This document shows, piece after piece, positions 6,684 to 14,388 of a DNA stretch of 30,944 nt (position 1 is its first letter; the number at the start of each line of letters is the position of its first letter). The position numbers and the translations under genes are program-made. The notes beneath the pieces were generated by a model. It saw only the letters and a list, made by a program, of their open reading frames with translations. It ran no database searches and was not told the DNA's origin. The DNA lies in the NCBI GenBank assembly GCA_001916035.1, contig MNRQ01000024.1, forward strand, positions 1 to 30,944, in the 5' to 3' direction. The stretch comes from Clostridium sp. 27_14 (lineage in GTDB: Bacteria > Bacillota > Clostridia > TANB77 > CAG-508).

Positions 6684-6725
6684 AACTCAGAATTTTGTAT
6701 AATATAATTACTAAAATCCTGAGTT
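6684..6725 (+). repeat. Inverted repeat between prfA and the ZIP gene
   Basis: AACTCAG (6684-6690) pairs with CTGAGTT (6719-6725), and the stem continues with ATTTT/AAAAT after one mismatch. Only on the plus strand is it followed by a T-rich run (ATTTTTTATTC), so as a terminator it would stop plus-strand (antisense) transcription. It could also be an operator upstream of the metal transporter. Confidence 0.45.
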
Positions 6726-6783
6726 ATTTTTTATTCACTAAATTTTATGTTCTACTTTAATGAGTTATGATTATTATTATATT

Positions 6784-7845
6784 TTATTCTTCTTCACCTT
6801 TTAATTTTTCTGCTCTGTCTGCTGCTATTAAGTTATCTATCATTTCATCAAGGTCACCATTTAAAAAGTTTTCCATCTGGTAAATGCTCATACCTATCCT
6901 ATGATCTGTTATTCTTCCTTGTGGATAATTGTATGTTCTTATTTTTTCACTTCTATCTCCTGAACCTACTTGTGATTTTCTGCTGTTTGCTATTTCACTA
7001 TCTTGTTTTTGTTTTTCTATCTCATACAATTTTGTTCTTAACATCCTCATTGCATTATCTCTATTTTGAAATTGTGATCTTTCAGTTTGACATTCTACAA
7101 CAATTCCTGATGGTTCATGTATAAGTCTTACTGCTGATGAAGTTTTATTTATATGTTGTCCTCCTGCTCCTGATGAACGAAATACTTCCATTTTTATATC
7201 TGCTGGATTTATTTCTATTTCTACATCTTCTACCACTGGTAGTACTGCTACAGTTGCTGTAGATGTATGTATTCTACCACTGCTTTCTGTGTCTGGTACT
7301 CTTTGTACTCTATGCACTCCACTTTCAAATTTTAGACGGCTATATACTCCTTTTCCTGTTATCATAAAAGATATTTCTTTATATCCTCCAAGACCTGTTT
7401 CATTTTCATTTAAAACTTCTAATTTCCAATGTTTCTTTTCTGCATACATTGTATACATTCTAAATAATGTTCCTGCAAATAATGCTGCTTCTTCTCCTCC
7501 TGCTCCTGCACGAATTTCACATATAATGTTTTTGTCATCGTCTGGGTCCTTAGGAATTAATAAAATTTTTAATTCTTCCTCTATTTTTGGTATCATTTCT
7601 TTTGCTTCATAAAATTCTGTTTCTGCTAATTCTTTCATTTCTGGATCTTGCATCATTTCTTTTGCTTCTTCCATATTTTGTTTTACTTTTTTATATTCTC
7701 TATATTTAAAAACTACTTCTTCTATACTTGCATGTTCTTTCATTAATTTTTGCCATTCTGATTGATTTGCAATTACTTCTGGATCACTAATCATTTGTGT
7801 TAATTCTTCATATCTATTTTCTACTAATTCTAATTTGTCAAACAT
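6784..7845 (-). CDS. prfA: Peptide chain release factor 1
   Basis: This 353-residue protein is a full-length class I release factor. The catalytic GGQ lies in SSGAGGQHINKTSSAVRLIH (GGQ at 228-230) and triggers peptidyl-tRNA hydrolysis on the ribosome. The stop-codon reading tripeptide is PDT (184-186) in QRVPDTESSGRIHTS. This PxT form is RF1 (UAA/UAG) rather than the SPF form of RF2. The N-terminal helical domain begins MFDKLELVENRYEEL as usual. AAAGGA precedes the ATG, and a good promoter is at 7884-7912. It is transcribed separately from the YhaO/YhaN pair. The usual partner prmC is not adjacent. Confidence 0.97.
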   Translation of the reverse strand: MFDKLELVENRYEELTQMISDPEVIANQSEWQKLMKEHASIEEVVFKYREYKKVKQNMEEAKEMMQDPEMKELAETEFYEAKEMIPKIEEELKILLIPKDPDDDKNIICEIRAGAGGEEAALFAGTLFRMYTMYAEKKHWKLEVLNENETGLGGYKEISFMITGKGVYSRLKFESGVHRVQRVPDTESSGRIHTSTATVAVLPVVEDVEIEINPADIKMEVFRSSGAGGQHINKTSSAVRLIHEPSGIVVECQTERSQFQNRDNAMRMLRTKLYEIEKQKQDSEIANSRKSQVGSGDRSEKIRTYNYPQGRITDHRIGMSIYQMENFLNGDLDEMIDNLIAADRAEKLKGEEE

Positions 7846-7883
7846 GTATTAACATTCCTTTCTTGTTTTTCATTTTCTAACTA

Positions 7884-7912
7884 ATTTTACTACAAAAATG
7901 GCAAAAAATCAA
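7884..7912 (-). promoter_or_regulatory. Promoter for prfA
   Basis: TTGATT (7907-7912) and TAAAAT (7884-7889) with a 17-base spacer on the minus strand, about 40 bases upstream of the prfA start. Confidence 0.6.
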
Positions 7913-7954
7913 CCACTCTAATAAATTTATGTACATCACTATGTTTATACATTA

Positions 7955-9898
7955 CTAAACCTCTAAAAAATTATATACTATTCCACAATTGTCTAAAATT
8001 TGTTTTTCTCTATCTGTACAAGTAAAAATTAATATTTGATTATTTTTATATTTTTTATCTATTGTTAATAAAAAGTTTTCTAATCTATCATCATCAAAAT
8101 ATGCAAAAACTTCATCTAAAATAATTGGTAAAGTTTCATTAGATAAATTTGTAATCATAGATAATCTAAGTGATAAATATAGTTGCTCTATTGTTCCTAC
8201 ACTTAATTGATTTGCAGACACATAATCTCCTTTTTGGTTTTCTACTATTAATCCAGTTTCCTCATTAAAATTTACATTTGTATATTTATTATTTGTTATA
8301 TCTGCTATATTTTGTGATAAATTTTGTGTAAATTGAGGTGTTATTGTACTTTTCATATTTTCATAACAATTATCTAAGATCGTCTTTGCTAGCTCAAAAC
8401 TCATGTTTAGTTTTTCTAATTCTTCCTTCTTTTGTTTTTGTAATACATATTCTTCTTCTATAGATGCTAATTTATCTAATTGTGGTTCAATATTATTTTT
8501 ATCTAGTTCTAAACTATGTAAATCAACTTTGCTATTTGATACTTTTTCTTGCAATATTTGAATTTTAAATTGTATTTGTTCTAAATTTTTTAAATTTAAA
8601 ATATCTTCACTTATATTTTTATGATATTTAATATATATATAATCTAATTTTTCTCTTGCTTTTTCTTCATTTTGTTTTTTTATTTCTTTTATAGTTTTTT
8701 CTATTTCCTCATTACTTTTTTCTAAAGTTTTTATTTCATTTTCTATCAAATTTATTTTTTCTTTAATAATCTCTTTTCTCTTTACTTTTTCATTATAACT
8801 TTTTATACTTTCTTCATTAGCTTTTTTACTACGGATATGTGAAAAAATTACAGTAACTGTTATGGAAACTAAAATTATTAAAATTGAAAATCTAACAATC
8901 GTATTTTTTAAAAATAAAAATTGCAAAATATTTGCCAATACTAAAATTATAACACAAAAAATAAAACTACTTTCATTTTTTTCTTTTTTTAATTTTTTAT
9001 TTTCAAAATTCTCTAAAAATAATTCTTTATTTTCTTCTTGCAATGTATCAATACTAAAGTCATATTCCTTTATTTTAGCCATATTATTGGTTTTTAATTG
9101 GTTATGAAAATTTATTTTCTCTTGTTCTATTTTTAATTTTTCTAAAATGTTTTTTATATCTCTATACATCTGCATTTCTAATTCTAAATTAGAAATTTCT
9201 TCTTTTTTTTCTGAAATTTTTTCTTCTATCACATATTGTTCATTTTCATATTTTTCTAATTCGCTTTTTTCTTGTTGTAATTCTACTATTTTTTTCTGCA
9301 CATTGTTTATTGGCTTTTCCCTAGTTCTTGCTGTTCCTATTTCTTCTAGTTGTCTTCTATTTATACGATCCATTGCTATTCTAAAAGATGTTTTATCATC
9401 ACCTGTTCCTACTAAATTTGCAATTTTTTGAATTAAATTTCCTTGTTCTGTTTTTCCTAATTTTACTTCTTGTTGATTAGAAACAACTGTAGATAAAAAT
9501 AATTCTTCATCAACTTTTGTTTGTTCATAAAAAAATTGGCTTCCCGTTGATTTATCTATACTAAAATTATTTGTTATTTCTTCTTTTTGTTCATTATATA
9601 TTTTAGGATTTTTTTTATAAAAATCTCTATAAACTTCAAAATATTTTCCATTATCTAATATGTAAGAAATTTTTCCTGAAAAGTCTTGCCCTGACCATGG
9701 AAGATATTTATCATAATCTGATAATTCTTTACTTTTTTTATTTTTGCTTATTCCATATAAACTATTCACTATATAATGCATTATAGTAGATTTTCCTGAT
9801 TCATTTTTTCCAAATATTATATTTATATGATTTCTAAATTTTATTTCTTTATCTTTTATTTTTCCATAAGAATGTATATTTAATTTTTCTATTTCCAT
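7955..9898 (-). CDS. YhaN/SbcC-like SMC-type AAA ATPase with a membrane hairpin
   Basis: The 647-residue protein has an N-terminal Walker A, GKNESGKST (30-38), in the RecF/SMC-like context HINIIFGKNESGKSTIMHYI. Long coiled coils follow. The C-terminal half of the ATPase head carries the ABC signature LSVGTIEQ and Walker B LPIILDEVFAYFDDDRL. Two hydrophobic segments (about 312-329 and 333-354) interrupt the coiled coil, where SbcC/Rad50 would have its zinc hook. This matches the YhaN branch, although B. subtilis YhaN is roughly 960 residues, so this version is short. Together with the upstream nuclease it is expected to act in DNA end processing or repair, possibly at the membrane. The start is preceded by AGGAGG, and the gap to the nuclease gene is 37 bases. 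Confidence 0.88.
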   Translation of the reverse strand: MEIEKLNIHSYGKIKDKEIKFRNHINIIFGKNESGKSTIMHYIVNSLYGISKNKKSKELSDYDKYLPWSGQDFSGKISYILDNGKYFEVYRDFYKKNPKIYNEQKEEITNNFSIDKSTGSQFFYEQTKVDEELFLSTVVSNQQEVKLGKTEQGNLIQKIANLVGTGDDKTSFRIAMDRINRRQLEEIGTARTREKPINNVQKKIVELQQEKSELEKYENEQYVIEEKISEKKEEISNLELEMQMYRDIKNILEKLKIEQEKINFHNQLKTNNMAKIKEYDFSIDTLQEENKELFLENFENKKLKKEKNESSFIFCVIILVLANILQFLFLKNTIVRFSILIILVSITVTVIFSHIRSKKANEESIKSYNEKVKRKEIIKEKINLIENEIKTLEKSNEEIEKTIKEIKKQNEEKAREKLDYIYIKYHKNISEDILNLKNLEQIQFKIQILQEKVSNSKVDLHSLELDKNNIEPQLDKLASIEEEYVLQKQKKEELEKLNMSFELAKTILDNCYENMKSTITPQFTQNLSQNIADITNNKYTNVNFNEETGLIVENQKGDYVSANQLSVGTIEQLYLSLRLSMITNLSNETLPIILDEVFAYFDDDRLENFLLTIDKKYKNNQILIFTCTDREKQILDNCGIVYNFLEV

Positions 9899-9935
9899 AT
9901 AGTGCCTCCTTTATTGTGCATTATAGTTTTACATT

Positions 9936-11069
9936 TTATTCAAGTGCTTCAAAAACTATCTCTACTGCTTTTTCAATAATATTTTTTTCTTCTTCCGTAA
10001 TATTTTGCAAACTCATTTTCTCTTGAACTTCTTTTGCAAACAATCCCTTTAATGTGTGCTGATTAGCAATTTCTTTTAAGTTATAATATATTTTTGTTTT
10101 ATTCTTTATTTTTATTATCTGTTTATTTTGAATAACCTTATATAATCCATAAGGTTCTATTTCAAAATGTCTTTTCCCTATTAAAATTATTTTTGCTAAT
10201 TCTTCTTCTAAAATCGGTTCTTCATTTATTTTTTCTATTAATTCCTCTTTTGACAATATATTTGTAACATCAATTTCTTTTTCAACAAATTGCTTATCAT
10301 CTAATTTAATGAAATTTAATTCTGGTTCTTGATTTTTCTCTATTTTTCCTACAATCATTCCATGTTTTCCAAGCTCATCAAATCCCATAGAAACTGTGGA
10401 ACCTGGATATACTATTTTTTTATTTTCCGCCTTTCCTTTTATATTATTATTCAAAATATCCGCATCCTGAGTATTTACAACATGATTAGATTTATGAATA
10501 TGTCCTAATGCAACATAGTCGAAACCTTTTTCTTTTAAAGTTTTTTCTGATATAGGATTATAATTATTATCTTCTAAAACTGCTCCATTTAATGTTCCAT
10601 GTATTACTAAAACATTTATCTTTTCTGGATTTTCTATTTTTAAGTTTTCTATCCCACAATTGTCACAATAAAAATTATTAAATCCATATCCATAAATATC
10701 TACATCATCATAAGAAACTTTTTCTATTTTTGAATTGAATATTTTTACATTTTTACTCCATTCAAATTGATTATAAAATGAGTTTTTTACATAAGGATCA
10801 TGGTTTCCAGGTGATATAAAAATTTTAGTTTCTGATATTTCTTGAAATAAATTGTTTATATATTGAATTGTTGACTTTTTAACATATTTATGTTCATACA
10901 TGTCTCCTGATATAAATAGATATGGTATTTTATTTTCTTTTATATATGTTATTAATTTTTTGAATGCATTTCTTTGATCCATTCTTCTAATATCTCCAAA
11001 ACCTTCTTTATCTGCTAAATTAACAAATGGACTATCAAAGTGCATATCTGCTATATGTACAAAATTCAT
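9936..11069 (-). CDS. YhaO/SbcD/Mre11-like DNA repair exonuclease (metallophosphoesterase)
   Basis: All metallophosphoesterase motifs are visible in order: DMHFD (Asp8, His10), SGDMYE, PGNHDPYV, VIHGTLN and LGHIHKS. This is the two-metal nuclease core of the Mre11/SbcD family. The 377-residue length and C-terminal capping region fit YhaO. The product should work with the ATPase encoded 37 bases downstream as an Mre11-Rad50-like pair that processes double-strand ends. The start ATG at 11069 has GGGAGG upstream. The promoter is at 11111-11138. Confidence 0.9.
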   Translation of the reverse strand: MNFVHIADMHFDSPFVNLADKEGFGDIRRMDQRNAFKKLITYIKENKIPYLFISGDMYEHKYVKKSTIQYINNLFQEISETKIFISPGNHDPYVKNSFYNQFEWSKNVKIFNSKIEKVSYDDVDIYGYGFNNFYCDNCGIENLKIENPEKINVLVIHGTLNGAVLEDNNYNPISEKTLKEKGFDYVALGHIHKSNHVVNTQDADILNNNIKGKAENKKIVYPGSTVSMGFDELGKHGMIVGKIEKNQEPELNFIKLDDKQFVEKEIDVTNILSKEELIEKINEEPILEEELAKIILIGKRHFEIEPYGLYKVIQNKQIIKIKNKTKIYYNLKEIANQHTLKGLFAKEVQEKMSLQNITEEEKNIIEKAVEIVFEALE

Positions 11070-11110
11070 AATAAATTACTACCTCCCATCTTTTGTATAC
11101 GAACATTTGT

Positions 11111-11138
11111 ATTGTATCATATTCAAAAAAAAAGTCAA
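11111..11138 (-). promoter_or_regulatory. Promoter for the YhaO/YhaN-like pair
   Basis: TTGACT (11133-11138) and TACAAT (11111-11116) with a 16-base spacer that includes a run of eight T on the minus strand. It lies about 40 bases upstream of the nuclease start. Confidence 0.6.
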
Positions 11139-11191
11139 GCAAAATTTAAAAATATTTTCAATTGACAATTTTAATATATAATGCATTGTTA

Positions 11192-11239
11192 TTTTTAATA
11201 TTATAGGAAGTTCGAAGAACTTTCCTATAATATTAAAAA
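11192..11239. repeat. Long near-perfect inverted repeat
   Basis: TTTTTAATATTATAGGAAGTTC (arm split here as TTTTTAATATTATAGG plus AAGTTC, 11192-11213) faces GAAC, one extra T, then TTCCTATAATATTAAAAA (11217-11239) across a 3-base loop. With a single bulged T the arms pair over about 22 bases. The T runs are inside the stem on both strands, so a classical U-tail terminator is not formed. It lies directly after the virD4 terminator. Confidence 0.7.
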
Positions 11240-11266
11240 GCAGTACACTATCATAAATGTACTACT
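11234..11266 (-). terminator. Intrinsic terminator of the virD4 operon
   Basis: On the minus strand AGTAGTACA (11258-11266) pairs with TGTACTGCT (11239-11247), with one G-T wobble and a 10-base loop. TTTT follows immediately (11235-11238). It lies 11 bases after the virD4 stop. Confidence 0.75.
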
Positions 11267-11277
11267 TTAATAAAATT

Positions 11278-13296
11278 TTAATTATCATCATCTATTGGTC
11301 CAAATAATTCATCAAATTTAGCTTCAAGTTCTTTTTGCAAATCATACTCATCATCTTGAGGAAGTACAAGAGCATCATCTGCCTCAAAATCATCCAAAGA
11401 AACTATATTATTTGTAACACTTGCTGGAACTTTTTTATTCATTTCTTCCAAATCAGGAATAACAACTTCTGCATTTTTCTTTTCTGCAACAACTTCTTTT
11501 TTAGGTTCTTCTTTTTTTATTTCTGACACTTCTTCATCATCCTCAAACAAATCATCCAAAGATTCAACTTTTAGGTTTTCTACCTTTTTTTCTTCATCTT
11601 CTGGAACATAAGGATTATAAGGATTATATTTTCTCCACGTTCCTCTTTGAATTTCGCCTATATCATTATGGCTAATTTCATGACGTTCTAATTCTTTCGC
11701 CATTGGATGTTTAAAATAATAATATTTATCTGCTTTTACAGGTTTCAATCCTTTTACAAAAATTATACATTGATCAATATCCATTCTACGTAATTCATCT
11801 GGTGTCATTAATGCTCTAGCCATAACTTGATCTGAAATACTTTTTCCTGTTTTATGATTTTGTTTATCCTTGCTTATTGATACACTATCCCTTTCTATTG
11901 TTTTTTCTCCTAATTGTTTTGAAAAATATTCAACAGTTTTAAATGAGTTACTTCCTAAAAATAAGTGTGTATCACAGTTACCCATTATAGTTTCATAAGA
12001 TTTTTCATAAACTGCTTCTAATTGGTCAACATTTTGTAAAATTACACTAAAAGATATTTTTCTACTTCTTGATGTTGATATCTTTTTGTCAAAATCCGGT
12101 ATTTTTCCTATATTTGCAAACTCATCTAATATAAAAAATGTTTGCTCTTTCAATTTTCCACCATTTTGATCTGCATAATCATACAATTGTTGTATCATCT
12201 GTGCAAAAAATATAGTTAATAAAAAGTCATACGCTGTATGTGTATCTGAAGATATAACATATACTGCTGTTTTTTGATTTCCTATTTCTTCAAAATTTAT
12301 TGTATCTGTTGATGTTAATTCCGCAATTTCTTTAGAATCAAATTTCCCTAATTTTGATTGCAATGTACTTAATATAGAACTATATGTTTTTTCTGGTGCA
12401 ATTTCAATAGATTTATAATACATCCTTGCTGGGTGGTCATAAGGTAATGCACTTATCAATTCTGTTAATAAATTACTTCCTCCCTTAGCATTTGCCGCTC
12501 TTACTAATTCTGCACAACTTGCTAAATTTTGTTCCTCTTTAGGTCTTGTTGCTAATAAATAATATATCAATGCTTTTAATAACATTTCTGCTGAATCATC
12601 CCAAAATGGTTCTGAACTTCCACCATCACTTTTTTGCCCTCTAATAATAGTATTTGCTATAACATCTACATCAATTTCTGAAGATATATGCATTAAAGGA
12701 TTATATCCATCACTATATTGTGGTCTTACTAAATTTAAAACTTTTATTTTATAACCATGATCTCTTAGATATCCTGCTGTTTTGTCATATAACTCTCCTT
12801 TGGGATCTGTAAATACATAAGAACCTAACATCTGATATGCATTTGGTATAGAATATGATGCAGATTTACCTGAACCTGAACCTCCGACTACCAATACATT
12901 GACATTTCCTCTTTTATCAACTGGTAAATAATTATTTTCTGCTAATATAATTCCTTTATTTTTATCTAATATATTATATTGCTCTCCATGTTGGCTCCAA
13001 TCACTTGAACCATGTTCAATATCAGAATATTCATGTTTAGGTGCTGATTTTGCAAAACCTACTGTAAATGCTATTCCATATATAATTGTAAATCCTATTA
13101 ATGTTGGTATAAAATCCCCTGCTGCTCCTTGAACAAATACCTTTCCTAATGTTGAAAACGGATGTATTATACCTTGTGTAAAATTTTCTATGAAACTTGC
13201 TATACTAAAGGCTTCACTTTGTTTTGCTTGAAAAACAGAATATGAAAAAGGCGAAATAAATACTAAAACTAAAATAATCCATAGTATTCCGCCCAA
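11278..13296 (-). CDS. VirD4/TraG-type type IV coupling protein (orphan)
   Basis: The 672-residue protein has two N-terminal membrane helices (about 4-20 and 63-82). The ATPase domain follows, with Walker A VVGGSGSGKSASYSIPNA (GKS at 143-145), FTDPKGELYDKTAGYLRDHG, and Walker B FFILDEFANIGKIPDF. This is the VirD4/TraG coupling ATPase that brings substrates to type IV secretion channels. The last 110 residues are an acidic, probably disordered tail. The frame opens with TTG at 13296, immediately after an in-frame TGA and with no ribosome binding site close by. A well-placed ATG at 13348 (AGGTGA upstream) encodes MNYKMQGALKKNRKKIMI in the adjacent frame and would join the first helix if one G of GGGC were skipped. 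No relaxase, VirB4 or pilus gene is nearby. Confidence 0.92.
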   Translation of the reverse strand: MGGILWIILVLVFISPFSYSVFQAKQSEAFSIASFIENFTQGIIHPFSTLGKVFVQGAAGDFIPTLIGFTIIYGIAFTVGFAKSAPKHEYSDIEHGSSDWSQHGEQYNILDKNKGIILAENNYLPVDKRGNVNVLVVGGSGSGKSASYSIPNAYQMLGSYVFTDPKGELYDKTAGYLRDHGYKIKVLNLVRPQYSDGYNPLMHISSEIDVDVIANTIIRGQKSDGGSSEPFWDDSAEMLLKALIYYLLATRPKEEQNLASCAELVRAANAKGGSNLLTELISALPYDHPARMYYKSIEIAPEKTYSSILSTLQSKLGKFDSKEIAELTSTDTINFEEIGNQKTAVYVISSDTHTAYDFLLTIFFAQMIQQLYDYADQNGGKLKEQTFFILDEFANIGKIPDFDKKISTSRSRKISFSVILQNVDQLEAVYEKSYETIMGNCDTHLFLGSNSFKTVEYFSKQLGEKTIERDSVSISKDKQNHKTGKSISDQVMARALMTPDELRRMDIDQCIIFVKGLKPVKADKYYYFKHPMAKELERHEISHNDIGEIQRGTWRKYNPYNPYVPEDEEKKVENLKVESLDDLFEDDEEVSEIKKEEPKKEVVAEKKNAEVVIPDLEEMNKKVPASVTNNIVSLDDFEADDALVLPQDDEYDLQKELEAKFDELFGPIDDDN

Positions 13297-13300
13297 TCAT

Positions 13301-13348
13301 AATTTTTTTTCTATTTTTTTTCAGTGCTCCTTGCATTTTATAATTCAT
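13301..13348 (-). other. Out-of-frame N-terminal codons of virD4, or a short leader ORF
   Basis: From ATG 13348, with AGTAGGTGA as ribosome binding site, the frame reads MNYKMQGALKKNRKKI and then MIG. This is a basic segment typical of the cytosolic start of a membrane protein. A +1 shift at ATTGGGCGG would lead into GGILWIILVLVF, the first helix of VirD4. Runs of eight A and the GGG make an indel or sequencing error plausible. A translated leader coupled to a TTG restart is the alternative. Confidence 0.5.
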
Positions 13349-13379
13349 TTATATCACCTACTCTTTTGTTTGTTAAATA

Positions 13380-13739
13380 TTATCTATCTCTTTCTGTGTT
13401 TGTCTTTATAGTTTTTACTTCTCTTCCAGCTTCCTTACGTCTTTGGTCAATTTTCTTAAATGATTCTGTATTTGCTTCTATTACTTTTCCATCTACTATT
13501 CTAATTGCCATACCTGTTTTTTCATCATATCTACATTCATTTTCTCTTGCAACAGTTTGCATTAGTTCTGAGATAACATGCTCTGCAATATCATCTTTTT
13601 GTGCTATTGCTTGAATTTTTGTTGCATCTCCTGGTTTTTGACCTTCTTTTAATTCATTTTGCACTTCTGCTAATATAGAACAAACAATTTGTATTCTCAT
13701 TTTGTTGTCTTTCTGAGCTCCTATACCTGCATTTCCCAT
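13380..13739 (-). CDS. Hypothetical protein (119 aa) of the virD4 operon
   Basis: I do not recognise this protein. It is hydrophilic and mostly helical by composition (MRIQIVCSILAEVQNELKEG, DDIAEHVISELMQTVAREN) with a basic C-terminus (KIDQRRKEAGREVKTIKTN). It has no signal peptide or membrane segment. AGGAGG precedes the ATG at 13739. It starts 23 bases after the 171-residue protein gene and ends about 30 bases before the first plausible virD4 start, so all three share one transcript. By position it resembles the small cytosolic partners encoded before coupling proteins in Gram-positive conjugation loci (PcfB-like), but I see no sequence match. A substrate adaptor for the ATPase is inference only. 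Confidence 0.75.
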   Translation of the reverse strand: MGNAGIGAQKDNKMRIQIVCSILAEVQNELKEGQKPGDATKIQAIAQKDDIAEHVISELMQTVARENECRYDEKTGMAIRIVDGKVIEANTESFKKIDQRRKEAGREVKTIKTNTERDR

Positions 13740-13762
13740 TTAAAACTTCCTCCTTAATGGTC

Positions 13763-14278
13763 TTATTTTTCCCTGATTTCAAAGGCAAAATAAGATTTAT
13801 ATGGTTTTAATTTACATTTACCTTTAACTTCATTTGTTTTTTCATCAAAATAAAGTATTGGTTTTATTTCTTCTGTAGTTTCTGGGTCGATAATACATAT
13901 TGGCCTCTTTAAATTTGGTGTATAACGAAAATCCTTGTATTCAGTTTCAGTTTCTGCATACAAACTATCTAATTTAAGTGGCATTGGTCTTTTTGAAATT
14001 GAAATTTTATTTCCTTCTAAAAGAGCCATATTTACTACAACTCTTTCTTTTCCAAAAGACAAAATTACCAATTGATCTTCATTATCTGATGGATCATCTA
14101 TGTAAAACGTTTTTCTAGTGTTTTCACCTCTTAATTCTTCTGAAAAGTCTAATCTCTGTATTGTGAATTTTGGTGAGTCTGGTAAAAATTCTTTCTCTGT
14201 TTTATTTACTTGGTATATTACTGTTCTAACATCTTTAGGATCTGTAATACTAAAGTGTTTTCCTTGCCACATATCCAT
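13763..14278 (-). CDS. Hypothetical protein (171 aa), first gene of the virD4 operon
   Basis: I do not recognise this protein. It is rich in beta-prone, charged stretches (HFSITDPKDVRTVIYQV, FTIQRLDFSEELRGENTRK, QLVILSFGKERVVVNMALL, ITPILYFDE-like strands near the end) with no signal peptide, no membrane helix and no cysteines. It looks like a cytosolic beta-rich domain. The ATG at 14278 is preceded by GAGGGG, and a consensus promoter is located at 14338-14366. It opens the transcript that continues to the 119-residue protein and the VirD4-type ATPase, so a role with the ATPase is likely but undefined. Confidence 0.75.
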   Translation of the reverse strand: MDMWQGKHFSITDPKDVRTVIYQVNKTEKEFLPDSPKFTIQRLDFSEELRGENTRKTFYIDDPSDNEDQLVILSFGKERVVVNMALLEGNKISISKRPMPLKLDSLYAETETEYKDFRYTPNLKRPICIIDPETTEEIKPILYFDEKTNEVKGKCKLKPYKSYFAFEIREK

Positions 14279-14337
14279 TTATGACACCCCTCTTCTATGA
14301 TTTTATACATAGCTCGTCTTTTGCATGTCTATTATTT

Positions 14338-14366
14338 ATTATACTTAAAAACAAGCCATTTGTCAA
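14338..14366 (-). promoter_or_regulatory. Perfect consensus promoter for the virD4 operon
   Basis: TTGACA (14361-14366) and TATAAT (14338-14343) with exactly 17 bases between them on the minus strand. It lies about 60 bases upstream of the first gene. No operator-like palindrome is obvious, so expression may be constitutive. Confidence 0.8.
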
Positions 14367-14388
14367 TATGATATTTATGTAAATTAGT

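Noticed and set aside
11278..14278. A complete integrative conjugative element around virD4
   Set aside because: No relaxase, VirB4, lytic transglycosylase, integrase or transfer origin is seen nearby; the unit has its own promoter and terminator between housekeeping genes.
13380..14278. Toxin-antitoxin pair formed by the 171- and 119-residue proteins
   Set aside because: No toxin or antitoxin motif is visible, the first gene is larger than usual, and both are co-transcribed with the VirD4-type ATPase.
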